Source of the DNA: Verrucomicrobia bacterium UBA3750 | GTDB taxonomy: Bacteria > Verrucomicrobiota > Kiritimatiellia > RFP12 > UBA1067 | Direction of reading: 5' to 3' | DNA: 19,735 nucleotides | Assembly: GCA_002371755.1 (NCBI GenBank) | Contig: DFGM01000093.1 | Coordinates: forward strand, 19,031 to 38,765 | Shown here: piece after piece, positions 1 through 5,742 of the stretch | How the letters are laid out: each line of letters begins with the position of its first letter | How positions within the stretch are numbered: the first letter of the stretch is position 1 | Notes under the pieces: model-generated | Database searches by the model: none | The model's input: only the letters and a program-made list of their open reading frames with translations | What the model was told of the DNA's origin: nothing | Translations under genes and position numbers: made by a program

Positions 1-17
1 TATCGGTGTGGGCATGC

Positions 18-44
18 GGCGGCGAAGGGTCTCGCCGCCCTATC
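18..44. repeat. REP-like palindrome, solitary copy
   Basis: An 8-bp perfect stem (18-25 with 32-39) encloses a 6-base loop and is followed by CTATC. Stem and loop closely match the palindromes at 2677-2703 and 2732-2756, and the preceding TATCGGTG (1-8) matches the spacer of those elements (2721-2728). The foot reads GATAG on the minus strand rather than the GTAG of the other copies, so this copy has diverged slightly. It lies downstream of the secreted-protein terminator; the left end may continue outside the window. Confidence 0.7.
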
Positions 45-90
45 AGTTTTGCAACTGGCTCCACCAGCAATCGCGACTGCGAATTAACGC

Positions 91-117
91 GAAAAGGACG
101 GCTGGCGAGCCGTCCTT
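91..117 (-). terminator. Rho-independent terminator of the secreted-protein operon
   Basis: A perfect 10-bp inverted repeat (94-103 with 108-117) with a 4-base loop is followed on the minus strand by TTTTC and then an AT-rich stretch. It lies about 50 bp after the stop codon of the PEP-CTERM gene, the last of three minus-strand genes. On the plus strand no T-run follows, so it acts in the minus direction. A second small hairpin (141-151), flanked by TTTTT on the plus strand, sits between it and the gene. Confidence 0.8.
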
Positions 118-166
118 CACTGGATGCGCCACTTGATTTGCAAGCGGCTTGCTTTTTGCCTAGACC

Positions 167-658
167 TCAGGCCTTCTTGCGCTTGAGTCCCAGAAGAGCC
201 ATGCCAAGGAGCACCATCAAGCCGGAAGTCGGTTCAGGGGTGGCCATGACCTGCGCACCATTCCACAATGCCGTCATATTGGCAACAGAGAGTGCACCAG
301 TGCTGATAGCACCGCTAAGCTGCGAATAATTAAATTGATCGAAAGTCTTAACCGTATTAGCTTGATCGTTTGCTGAATCGTAGTTTACCAACTCCACCCA
401 ATACTTCGCGCCTTCGGCATTGTAGGTAAAACTTTCAACATCAAGCTTGGCATTGTTACTACCTGGTGCGCCAATGTAATCCAACAGAACATTACCAGAG
501 CCACTATTTCCCCAAAGCCTCGCAGCATTATATTGTGAGCCAGCAGTATATGTAGTATTGCCGACAGTGTAGGTATCATCGACCTGCCAGAACAAGTAAG
601 CGGCCTGAGATGAAATTGCTGCAAAAGCAATTCCAAGTACAACTATTAGCTTCTTCAT
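167..658 (-). CDS. PEP-CTERM sorting domain protein
   Basis: A 163-residue secreted protein. Residues 1-20 form a signal peptide (MKKLIVVLGIAFAAISSQA). The C-terminus carries the tripartite PEP-CTERM signal: ATPEPTSG near 139-146, a short hydrophobic helix (147-158), and a basic KRKKA end. In this class an exosortase recognises the C-terminal signal during export to the cell surface; no exosortase gene is in the window. The mature part (21-138) is small, Asn/Tyr-rich and matches no family I recognise. I chose the start at 658 because TAGGAG lies 10 bases upstream and the signal peptide begins there; the longer reading frame adds 17 residues that do not fit a signal peptide. It is the last gene of a three-gene unit, 44 bp after its neighbour. 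Confidence 0.88.
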   Translation of the reverse strand: MKKLIVVLGIAFAAISSQAAYLFWQVDDTYTVGNTTYTAGSQYNAARLWGNSGSGNVLLDYIGAPGSNNAKLDVESFTYNAEGAKYWVELVNYDSANDQANTVKTFDQFNYSQLSGAISTGALSVANMTALWNGAQVMATPEPTSGLMVLLGMALLGLKRKKA

Positions 659-702
659 TTCTTTTATTCTCCTAAAAATGTATTTATCGGCTTCTACCTT
701 GA

Positions 703-1485
703 TTACCACTTGATGTACAGAGGCGAGGTTCCGTTGCGCTTATACCACGCGCCCTGACCCTGAGGAATAACACTCGTATAGGATTTGTTCTTGGGACCAT
801 AGTTACCCTGCTTATCGCCCCATTTGTACCAACCATCGCTATCATGGCTGTATTCAGTACCATCGGACAATTGAATCTTGTCACCATTAAAATCGGAGTT
901 TTTGTAATCAACCGCAACTGTGCATCCCTCATCCGAATAGTAAATCGCCGCATTCAAATTGACCTCAGCAGGCGCGGACGGAGCGATAAGCGTATATGTA
1001 AGATGGTTAGGTCTAGCCGCTTTATCTTCCGGCGTCGGGCAGGCAATAGCGACTACTGATGTGCTATCAGTGTACTGACCGGAAAGATAGATGTCTTTGT
1101 TCGTCCCAGGTGCGGTTCTCACAAGAACAAGTGCCTCACCACGGGCAACAGTGTCGTTCAGCGTCGTCTCCAGCGCGGGTTGTTCATTGAACAGCGTAAC
1201 ATTGTTGGCCGCCCAAGCGCCCTCTGAGATGACCCACGATTTGAAGTTCTTTTCAGCCGTGGAGTACCAATAGAGCTTGTCGCCATTGGCAAGTCCAGTG
1301 GGAAGGACGAGGTCGGTGACCTTGATATCTCCGTTACCGACTGCCGCCCAAGGCACTGCAATAATAAGTTCCGTTGTAGAAGCGTCAGTGACCTTCAGGA
1401 CGCCAAATGTGTTGGCGCTTTCGACAGTCGTCGCCACTGCGGCAAAAGATGCGAGAAGAGCGCAACCTGCAATGATCTTTTTCAT
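703..1485 (-). CDS. Secreted protein of unknown function (260 aa)
   Basis: Residues 1-24 are a clear signal peptide (MKKIIAGCALLASFAAVATT, then a likely cut after VESA). The mature part is rich in Thr, Asn, Trp and Tyr, with segments such as GDKLYWYSTAEKNFKSW and, near the end, IPQGQGAWYKR. These look like beta-rich surface or periplasmic modules. Comparable small secreted proteins are frequent in Kiritimatiellae, but I cannot assign a function. It has no PEP-CTERM tail, transmembrane segment or lipobox. The start is supported by AAAGGA 8 bases upstream. It sits between two other secreted-protein genes with gaps of 30 and 44 bp and probably shares their transcript. Confidence 0.8.
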   Translation of the reverse strand: MKKIIAGCALLASFAAVATTVESANTFGVLKVTDASTTELIIAVPWAAVGNGDIKVTDLVLPTGLANGDKLYWYSTAEKNFKSWVISEGAWAANNVTLFNEQPALETTLNDTVARGEALVLVRTAPGTNKDIYLSGQYTDSTSVVAIACPTPEDKAARPNHLTYTLIAPSAPAEVNLNAAIYYSDEGCTVAVDYKNSDFNGDKIQLSDGTEYSHDSDGWYKWGDKQGNYGPKNKSYTSVIPQGQGAWYKRNGTSPLYIKW

Positions 1486-1515
1486 GAGGTGATTCCTTTA
1501 TTGAAAGTTTCTGTT

Positions 1516-2241
1516 TCAGAGAGGCTGGCGCATGAGCTGGAAGAACTGCGCGCCGCCATCAGGCGACTTCTTGACAGGGAAGGTAACTTCTGCGGCACCA
1601 CCAGCCTGGACATCGCTCGCCGGAGTTTCCGCTGCCGCGGCTGCTGCGGGATCCGCACCCTCGCTGACATTGTACTTGATCGCGGCATGCGTTCCCGTTA
1701 CCGTGATGAGCACGTTTTCGGGGTCGCTCGTCGCATCAATCTTGGAAATCTTGGCCTCGGTTATACCAGCAGGGGCCGCCGTGAAACCAAAAGCTTTGCC
1801 GCTCGCATCGGCATTGACAAGGTTGGAAGCAGTGCCAGATTCAATGTTGCTCGCGACTTCCTTGACACCATTAACCACCGTCGGCGCCGTTGCGGAAGCG
1901 ACACCGGCAGTGTCGCGCGTATCAAGGAGATACACGAAGAAATTATTGTAGTCGCCTTTGTCGAAAGCGCAAGTGACAAGACCGGCACTGTTGACCTTCA
2001 GCGTACCGAAAACAACATCGTCTTCTGTATCTACCGCTTTGCAATCGGCAGTTATGCCGGAAAAAGTCGCATCCTTGCTTCCGCAAACCGCATACCATTC
2101 GCCGGATGCATCTTTGCCGCTGTTATAACCGCCGGCGACAGGCTTGAAGGAGAGACGTACCGCGTTTGCCTCAACTGCGAACGCAAACCCCGCCGCGCCG
2201 ATGGCACTTGCGAGAACCAGCTTCTTCGCTATTTTTGTCAT
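1516..2241 (-). CDS. Secreted protein of unknown function (241 aa), first gene of operon
   Basis: Residues 1-27 form a signal peptide ending ANA. The mature protein is Ala-, Gly- and Val-rich and probably beta-structured. It has two Cys residues near the N-terminus (WYAVCGSK and TADCKAV) and one further on (LVTCAFDKGDY). The C-terminus GAQFFQLMRQPL resembles the ends of many small secreted verrucomicrobial proteins, though this is an impression and not a named domain. No catalytic motif is visible. AAGGAGT lies 7 bases before the ATG, and a consensus-like promoter lies about 60 bases upstream, so this is the first gene of the three-gene secreted-protein operon. Confidence 0.8.
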   Translation of the reverse strand: MTKIAKKLVLASAIGAAGFAFAVEANAVRLSFKPVAGGYNSGKDASGEWYAVCGSKDATFSGITADCKAVDTEDDVVFGTLKVNSAGLVTCAFDKGDYNNFFVYLLDTRDTAGVASATAPTVVNGVKEVASNIESGTASNLVNADASGKAFGFTAAPAGITEAKISKIDATSDPENVLITVTGTHAAIKYNVSEGADPAAAAAAETPASDVQAGGAAEVTFPVKKSPDGGAQFFQLMRQPL

Positions 2242-2307
2242 ATCTTACACTCCTTATTTGTCAAATCTTTACGGCTCGTGGGCACACTAATCCCCAGAGC
2301 ACCCCAT

Positions 2308-2336
2308 ATTGTAGCATATTTTCATCTAGCGTGCAA
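2308..2336 (-). promoter_or_regulatory. Sigma70-type promoter of the secreted-protein operon
   Basis: On the minus strand a -35 box TTGCAC (2331-2336) and a -10 box TACAAT (2308-2313) are separated by exactly 17 bases. The predicted start is near 2301, giving a leader of about 60 bases before the ATG at 2241. The local AT content is well above that of the surrounding DNA. Confidence 0.8.
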
Positions 2337-2354
2337 GGGGGGTAAAAACGGCAT

Positions 2355-2500
2355 CCTCAGCGGCGGCGACAGCCGGCGAATGCCGGTGTCGCCCCGACTG
2401 CTATCGAATGCAGTCGAATGCAGTCGAGGCAACGCCTGCTGCGCAGGGCGCTGTCGCCGCTGAGGCGTTGCCTGGCCCGCCCGAAGGGGTCGAGCGACCC
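2355..2500. repeat. Nested inverted-repeat block
   Basis: Several palindromes are packed into about 145 bp. An outer pair joins 2355-2372 and 2451-2465 (15 matching bases, one arm with 3 extra). A hairpin at 2366-2391 has a bulged G. CGACTGC (2395-2401) pairs with GCAGTCG (2410-2416, copied again at 2420-2426). A perfect 10-bp stem joins 2428-2437 and 2463-2472. A 6-bp hairpin lies at 2487-2500. The outer pair and the 10-bp stem share bases 2463-2465, so they compete. No reading frame with coding character overlaps the block. It lies upstream of both flanking promoters. Confidence 0.7.
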
Positions 2501-2640
2501 ATGCCCATCGGTCAGGAATCCAATGGGCATGGGTCAGGAATCCAATGGGCATTGAATTGGAACTCAATGGGCATGGGATTCCAATTCAATGGGCATTGGA
2601 TTCCGGGGTAATGGGCATGTGATTGGCGGGTGATGGGCAT
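2501..2640. repeat. Tandem array with exact 22-bp period
   Basis: ATGGGCAT occurs at 2523, 2545, 2567, 2589, 2611 and 2633, each exactly 22 bp after the last. A variant copy (ATGCCCAT) at 2501 is in the same register. The remaining 14 bases of each unit vary around GGATTCC/GGAATCC and CAATTCA-like motifs. The period is not a multiple of three and no start signal is associated, so the array is non-coding. It lies between the divergent secreted-protein operon and the sigma-factor gene. Confidence 0.9.
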
Positions 2641-2671
2641 GGGGCGCACGATGGGTAGGGCGGGGATGGGC

Positions 2672-2756
2672 AGCGCGGCGGGCAGGGGTCTGCCCGCCCT
2701 ACCGGCGCAATGGTATGCCGTATCGGTGAGGGTAGGGCGGCGAGACCCTCGCCGCC
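2672..2756. repeat. Twin-hairpin REP/BIME-like element
   Basis: Two palindromes face each other. The first has a 9-bp stem (2677-2685 with 2690-2698) followed by CTACC. The second has GTAG (2732-2735) followed by a 9-bp stem (2736-2744 with 2748-2756). Read 5' to 3', each hairpin on its own strand begins with GTAG directly at the foot of the stem, the arrangement typical of REP elements mobilised by RAYT transposases. The 27-base spacer (2704-2730) recurs in the next copy. Confidence 0.8.
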
Positions 2757-2792
2757 GCAGGGGCGCGGTAGGAATGAGCGGCAGGGCGCGGT

Positions 2793-2859
2793 AGCGCGGC
2801 GGGCAGGGGGCTCAGCCGCCCTACCGGCGCAATGGTATGCCGTATCGGTGAGGGTAGGG
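2793..2859. repeat. REP/BIME-like element, second copy, right hairpin lost
   Basis: This copy repeats 2672-2737 almost base for base, including the spacer from GGCGCAATGG to TATCGGTGAG and the GGTAGGG that follows. Its left hairpin is degenerate (CAGGGGGCTCAGCC replaces the perfect palindrome), and the right hairpin is cut off after GGTAGGG. The -35 box of the sigma-factor promoter begins 6 bp beyond this edge. Between the two copies (2757-2792) lies a short direct repeat of GCAGGG(G)CGCGGTAG. Confidence 0.75.
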
Positions 2860-2864
2860 AGGCG

Positions 2865-2893
2865 TTGACTTCTACGAGAGAGGATGGTACAAT
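2865..2893 (+). promoter_or_regulatory. Sigma70-type promoter of the sigma-factor gene, probably leaderless
   Basis: TTGACT (2865-2870) and TACAAT (2888-2893) are spaced by 17 bases. Counting 7-8 bases from the -10 box puts the transcription start at 2900-2901, on the A of the ATG at 2901. No Shine-Dalgarno sequence could be present on such a transcript. Confidence 0.8.
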
Positions 2894-2900
2894 ATCTGGC

Positions 2901-3560
2901 ATGGGCAAGCCGCCGGTTACGTCCCTTTCGCTTCTCAAAGCGATATCAAATAGCGCAGATTCGGTGCGCTGGACGGAGTTTTGCCTCAAATATGAAGGTG
3001 TGATGCGTGACTTTCTCCGCGCCAGATACCCTTCCATCGATCCCGATGACGCCATGCAGGAAACGCTCCTTGCACTTATGAAGGCGCTGCCGGGCTACCA
3101 ATACACTCCCGACACGAAAGGACGCTTTCGCAACTATCTGACCGGCATCCTTGCCCACAAAGCAGCCGATTTGCTTGCCAGGAACGTCCGGCAGGCGAAG
3201 ATTCGCCGTTCGTTGGAAGAGGAAGCGAAATCGGGTCTCAAGATGACGTGCGAAGTGAAAGGCGATACGAAAAGCGCGTTTAGCGACATGCGGGCGGAGG
3301 AAGGGGGCCTTCCATATCCAAGCCGCGACGAAGAGGAAAGCTGGAAGATTACGGTGATGGAAGCCGCTATGGAGCAGCTTCTCGCCGACAGGCGCGTATC
3401 TTCGCTTTCACGGGAGGTGTTCCGCCATATAGCGCTTCTTCACGAAAAGCCAGAAGAAGTAGCCGCGAAATTCGGCATAACGAGAAACTACGCCGATCAG
3501 ATAAAGAAACGCATGATAGGCAAACTTGCCGGGCTCGTAAAGTCGATGGGTGGCTGGTAG
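2901..3560 (+). CDS. ECF-like RNA polymerase sigma factor (sigma-70 family)
   Basis: A 219-residue protein with the two-domain layout of extracytoplasmic-function sigma factors. Region 2 lies at about 25-95, with DPDDAMQETLLALMKAL and then FRNYLTGILAHKAADLL. A linker of about 70 residues follows. Region 4 lies at about 165-215 with a helix-turn-helix (KPEEVAAKFGITRNYADQIK). It would direct RNA polymerase to a dedicated promoter set. I placed the start at 2901 because the promoter at 2865-2893 predicts transcription beginning on that ATG; the longer frame from 2832 would start upstream of the promoter's -35 box, inside a repeat. No anti-sigma gene is adjacent on its strand. It diverges from the secreted-protein operon and converges on deoC 49 bp away. 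The targets are unknown. Confidence 0.85.
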   Translation: MGKPPVTSLSLLKAISNSADSVRWTEFCLKYEGVMRDFLRARYPSIDPDDAMQETLLALMKALPGYQYTPDTKGRFRNYLTGILAHKAADLLARNVRQAKIRRSLEEEAKSGLKMTCEVKGDTKSAFSDMRAEEGGLPYPSRDEEESWKITVMEAAMEQLLADRRVSSLSREVFRHIALLHEKPEEVAAKFGITRNYADQIKKRMIGKLAGLVKSMGGW

Positions 3561-3609
3561 AACCCGCCCCGCCACCTTTGGGCCACCCCGCCACCCGCGC
3601 CCGCTGGCG

Positions 3610-4437
3610 TCAGTCCATTTCCGAGAGAATCTTGATGCCGGAGCTCGTGCCGATGCGAGTGGCACCGGCTTCAATCATCGCGAGGGCGTCTTTGAGAGTG
3701 CGGATGCCGCCTGCAGCCTTCACGCCGACGCCGCGTCCGACACACGAAAACATGAGCCTCACATCCTCCACTGTAGCGCCGCCTTTGGCAAAGCCGGTGG
3801 ACGTCTTCACAAAATCGAACCCCGCCTCTTTTGCCAACCGGCAGGCGAGCAGCTTCTCCTCGTTTGTCAGACAGCAGCACTCGATGATGAGTTTCTGTAC
3901 GACTTCGCCTTTACGTATACACCCCGGCTCTATTGCCATAGAGAGGGAAAGGCTGTCGAGGAATCGACGCATCGGCGGCTGCGGCGGGCAGGGCGGCGGG
4001 CAGGGGTCTGCCCGCCCTACCGACGGGGTGGTGTCGATATGGGGCGGCGGGCAGAGGTCTGCCCGCCCTACCGGCGGGGTGGTGTCGATATGGGGCGGCG
4101 GGCAGAGGTCTGCCGACGAAACCGCCTTCAATGCGCCGATATCCATGACATAGTCCAGCTCGGTGGCGCCGTGAGCAAAGGCGTCGAGCGCTTCAAGACG
4201 TTTCAACTCGGGTCTGTTGGCTCCGAGCGGGAAGCCGATTACGGTGCCGACTTTAACCTTGGAGCCTGCGAGGATATCGGCCGCGAGCGGCACCCACACG
4301 GGATTCACCATGACTGCGTGGAACGAATGCTCTTGAGCTTCCTCGCAGAGCTTTTCGATGTCGCCAACCGTCGCATCCGGCTTGAGACAGGTATGCTCAA
4401 TCATGGAAGCGAGTTTCTCTTTCGTAATCGTTGGCAT
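3610..4437 (-). CDS. deoC: Deoxyribose-phosphate aldolase with REP-derived insert
   Basis: DeoC cleaves 2-deoxyribose 5-phosphate to glyceraldehyde 3-phosphate and acetaldehyde in deoxynucleoside catabolism. The expected catalytic residues are present: Asp95 in ELDYVMDIGALK, the Schiff-base Lys211 in FVKTSTG, and Lys240 in VGVKAAGGIRT. The protein has 275 residues, where the family usually has 210-230. The excess is a Pro- and Cys-rich stretch at about 108-152 containing ADLCPPPHIDTTPPVGR and a near-copy, encoded by the palindromic repeat at 3983-4114. Removing about 45 residues restores a normal length. The insert follows the IGALK strand, so it sits in a connecting segment. AAGGAG lies a few bases before the ATG. 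It follows xseA by 30 bp and is the last gene of the long minus-strand series. Activity despite the insert is likely but unproven. Confidence 0.9.
   Translation of the reverse strand: MPTITKEKLASMIEHTCLKPDATVGDIEKLCEEAQEHSFHAVMVNPVWVPLAADILAGSKVKVGTVIGFPLGANRPELKRLEALDAFAHGATELDYVMDIGALKAVSSADLCPPPHIDTTPPVGRADLCPPPHIDTTPSVGRADPCPPPCPPQPPMRRFLDSLSLSMAIEPGCIRKGEVVQKLIIECCCLTNEEKLLACRLAKEAGFDFVKTSTGFAKGGATVEDVRLMFSCVGRGVGVKAAGGIRTLKDALAMIEAGATRIGTSSGIKILSEMD
3983..4114 (-). repeat. Tandem REP-like palindromes inside deoC, 51-bp period
   Basis: Three palindromic units begin at 3991, 4042 and 4093, exactly 51 bp (17 codons) apart. Perfect stems are 3995-4003/4008-4016 and 4046-4055/4058-4067. The third unit is truncated after TCTGCC (4109-4114), and a further half stem GGCGGGCAG lies at 3983-3991. 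Stem, loop and CTACC tail match the intergenic element at 2677-2703. On the coding (minus) strand each full hairpin is preceded by GTAG. The spacer GGGGTGGTGTCGATAT is nearly identical in both complete units, so the tract grew by duplication. Confidence 0.9.
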
Positions 4438-4467
4438 CTTCTCTCCTTATATATAGTGTGGCATGGT

Positions 4468-5742
4468 TCATGCTTCGTCCGCTATGGCGGAAACGGTGCT
4501 TTGCGCCGAACCACGGCTGAAGCGCGTTGTAATTGCATCGCCCGATGCGAGCTGCGAGGCATCCGTGACCACGGCGCCTGACGAATCGGTCGTGAGGGAA
4601 TAACCACGTTCGAGAACCGCGTATGGCGAGAGGAGCTTCAAGCGGGCGGCTGCCTTTTCGAGCGCCGACACCTGGCGTTCATAGGCAAGTTTGACGGCAG
4701 AATCGAGACGTTCTGCGAATCGCGCCATCTGCTGGGCGGCTGCACTGCCGCCGTTTTTGAGCGAGAGAGAGAGGCGTTCCGACAGCCTATCCATATGCTG
4801 GGCGGCATTATCCCCGGCATTCCGCAATGCGTTGACCAGGCGTTTCGACGCTCTTTCGAGTCTTTCTCCTTCAATATCGCCGCGATGGCGCAAGGTGCGG
4901 GAAAGCGCCTCCGAAGCTTCGCCGAGATGTTTCTTCATATCGGAGAGGAGCGGGACTGCGAGTTCGGCGGCGATTGAAGGCGTGCCGGCTCTGACGTCGG
5001 CAGCGAAGTCGCAGAGCGTAAAGTCGGTTTCGTGGCCTACGGCGGAAATCACCGGGACGGGGCAGGCGGAGATAGTGCGCACAAGAGTCTCGTCATTGAA
5101 GCAGAAGAGGTCTTCGAACGAACCGCCGCCGCGCGCGATAATAACGAGGTCTGCGCGCCAATCGGCGTTTCGGGCGAAATATGCGACTCCTGCAATAAGC
5201 GAAGGCGGGGCGTCGGCGCCTTGGACTTGCGCAGGGAAGATGCGGATTTGGAGATTGGGGAAGCGACGTGTCAAGACGCGACACATATCGTGCACCACGG
5301 CGCCGGCCTGACTGGTGACGAGCCCTATGCGCCGGGGAAGGCGGGGCAGCGGACGCTTCCGCGCGCTGTCGAAGAGTCCTTCGGCGGCAAGCTTTTCCTT
5401 GAGAGCGAGATATTTCGCCATCAATTCGCCTTCTCCGGCCACTTTGATACGGGTCACGACAAACTGGCATTCGCCGCGTTGCGGATAGACGGATATTCTG
5501 CCGCGCACCTTCACGCGCCTGCCGTCGCCGAGTTTCGCACGGCAATCGCACGGGACGCGCGCAAACAGGACTGCGTTCAATTGCGAACCTTCGTCCTTCA
5601 AGGCAAAGTAGGAATGCCCGGAAGGATATACGCGCCAATTCGATATCTCGGCCTCGATATCGACCGAGGGGAAGCGGTGTTCCAGGCAGTCCTTCATCAT
5701 CGCGACTACCTGGGAGACGGAATATACCGGCGGCATCGTCAT
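4468..5742 (-). CDS. xseA: Exodeoxyribonuclease VII large subunit
   Basis: This is the large subunit of the single-strand-specific exonuclease VII, which with several copies of XseB degrades ssDNA from both ends. The N-terminal OB fold is at about 8-105 (VSQVVAMMKDCLEHRF, ISNWRVYPSGHSYFALKDE, VRGRISVYPQRGECQF). The catalytic domain follows, with IGLVTSQAGAVVHDM, the family signature ARGGGSFEDLFCFNDE, and PVISAVGHETDFTLCD. The C-terminal half has a long helical, coiled-coil region and ends with the usual LERGYSLTTD segment. The length of 424 residues is normal. The ATG overlaps the ftsW stop as ATGA; Met3 is an alternative start. xseB is not in the window. Confidence 0.95.
   Translation of the reverse strand: MTMPPVYSVSQVVAMMKDCLEHRFPSVDIEAEISNWRVYPSGHSYFALKDEGSQLNAVLFARVPCDCRAKLGDGRRVKVRGRISVYPQRGECQFVVTRIKVAGEGELMAKYLALKEKLAAEGLFDSARKRPLPRLPRRIGLVTSQAGAVVHDMCRVLTRRFPNLQIRIFPAQVQGADAPPSLIAGVAYFARNADWRADLVIIARGGGSFEDLFCFNDETLVRTISACPVPVISAVGHETDFTLCDFAADVRAGTPSIAAELAVPLLSDMKKHLGEASEALSRTLRHRGDIEGERLERASKRLVNALRNAGDNAAQHMDRLSERLSLSLKNGGSAAAQQMARFAERLDSAVKLAYERQVSALEKAAARLKLLSPYAVLERGYSLTTDSSGAVVTDASQLASGDAITTRFSRGSAQSTVSAIADEA

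Noticed and set aside
140..157. Plus-strand terminator (GCAAG hairpin followed by TTTTT)
   Set aside because: The stem is only 5 bp and no plus-strand gene precedes it; the stronger minus-strand terminator at 91-117 explains the region.
2408..2611. Plus-strand frame covering the 22-bp array
   Set aside because: The repeat period is not a multiple of three, there is no ribosome site, and the product is a repeat artefact.
2501..2640. CRISPR array
   Set aside because: The conserved core is only 8 bp, the period is 22 bp, the segments between cores resemble each other, and no cas gene is present.
2832..2900. Upstream start for the sigma factor at 2832
   Set aside because: It lies inside the repeat element and upstream of the gene's own promoter, so the transcript would not contain it.
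3561..3609. Bidirectional terminator between the sigma factor and deoC
   Set aside because: The gap holds only an imperfect direct repeat of CCCCGCCACC, with no convincing hairpin or T-run.
3550..4581. A 343-codon plus-strand frame over deoC
   Set aside because: It runs antisense to deoC, whose catalytic motifs are clear, and its repeated segment is only the other strand of the palindromic tract.
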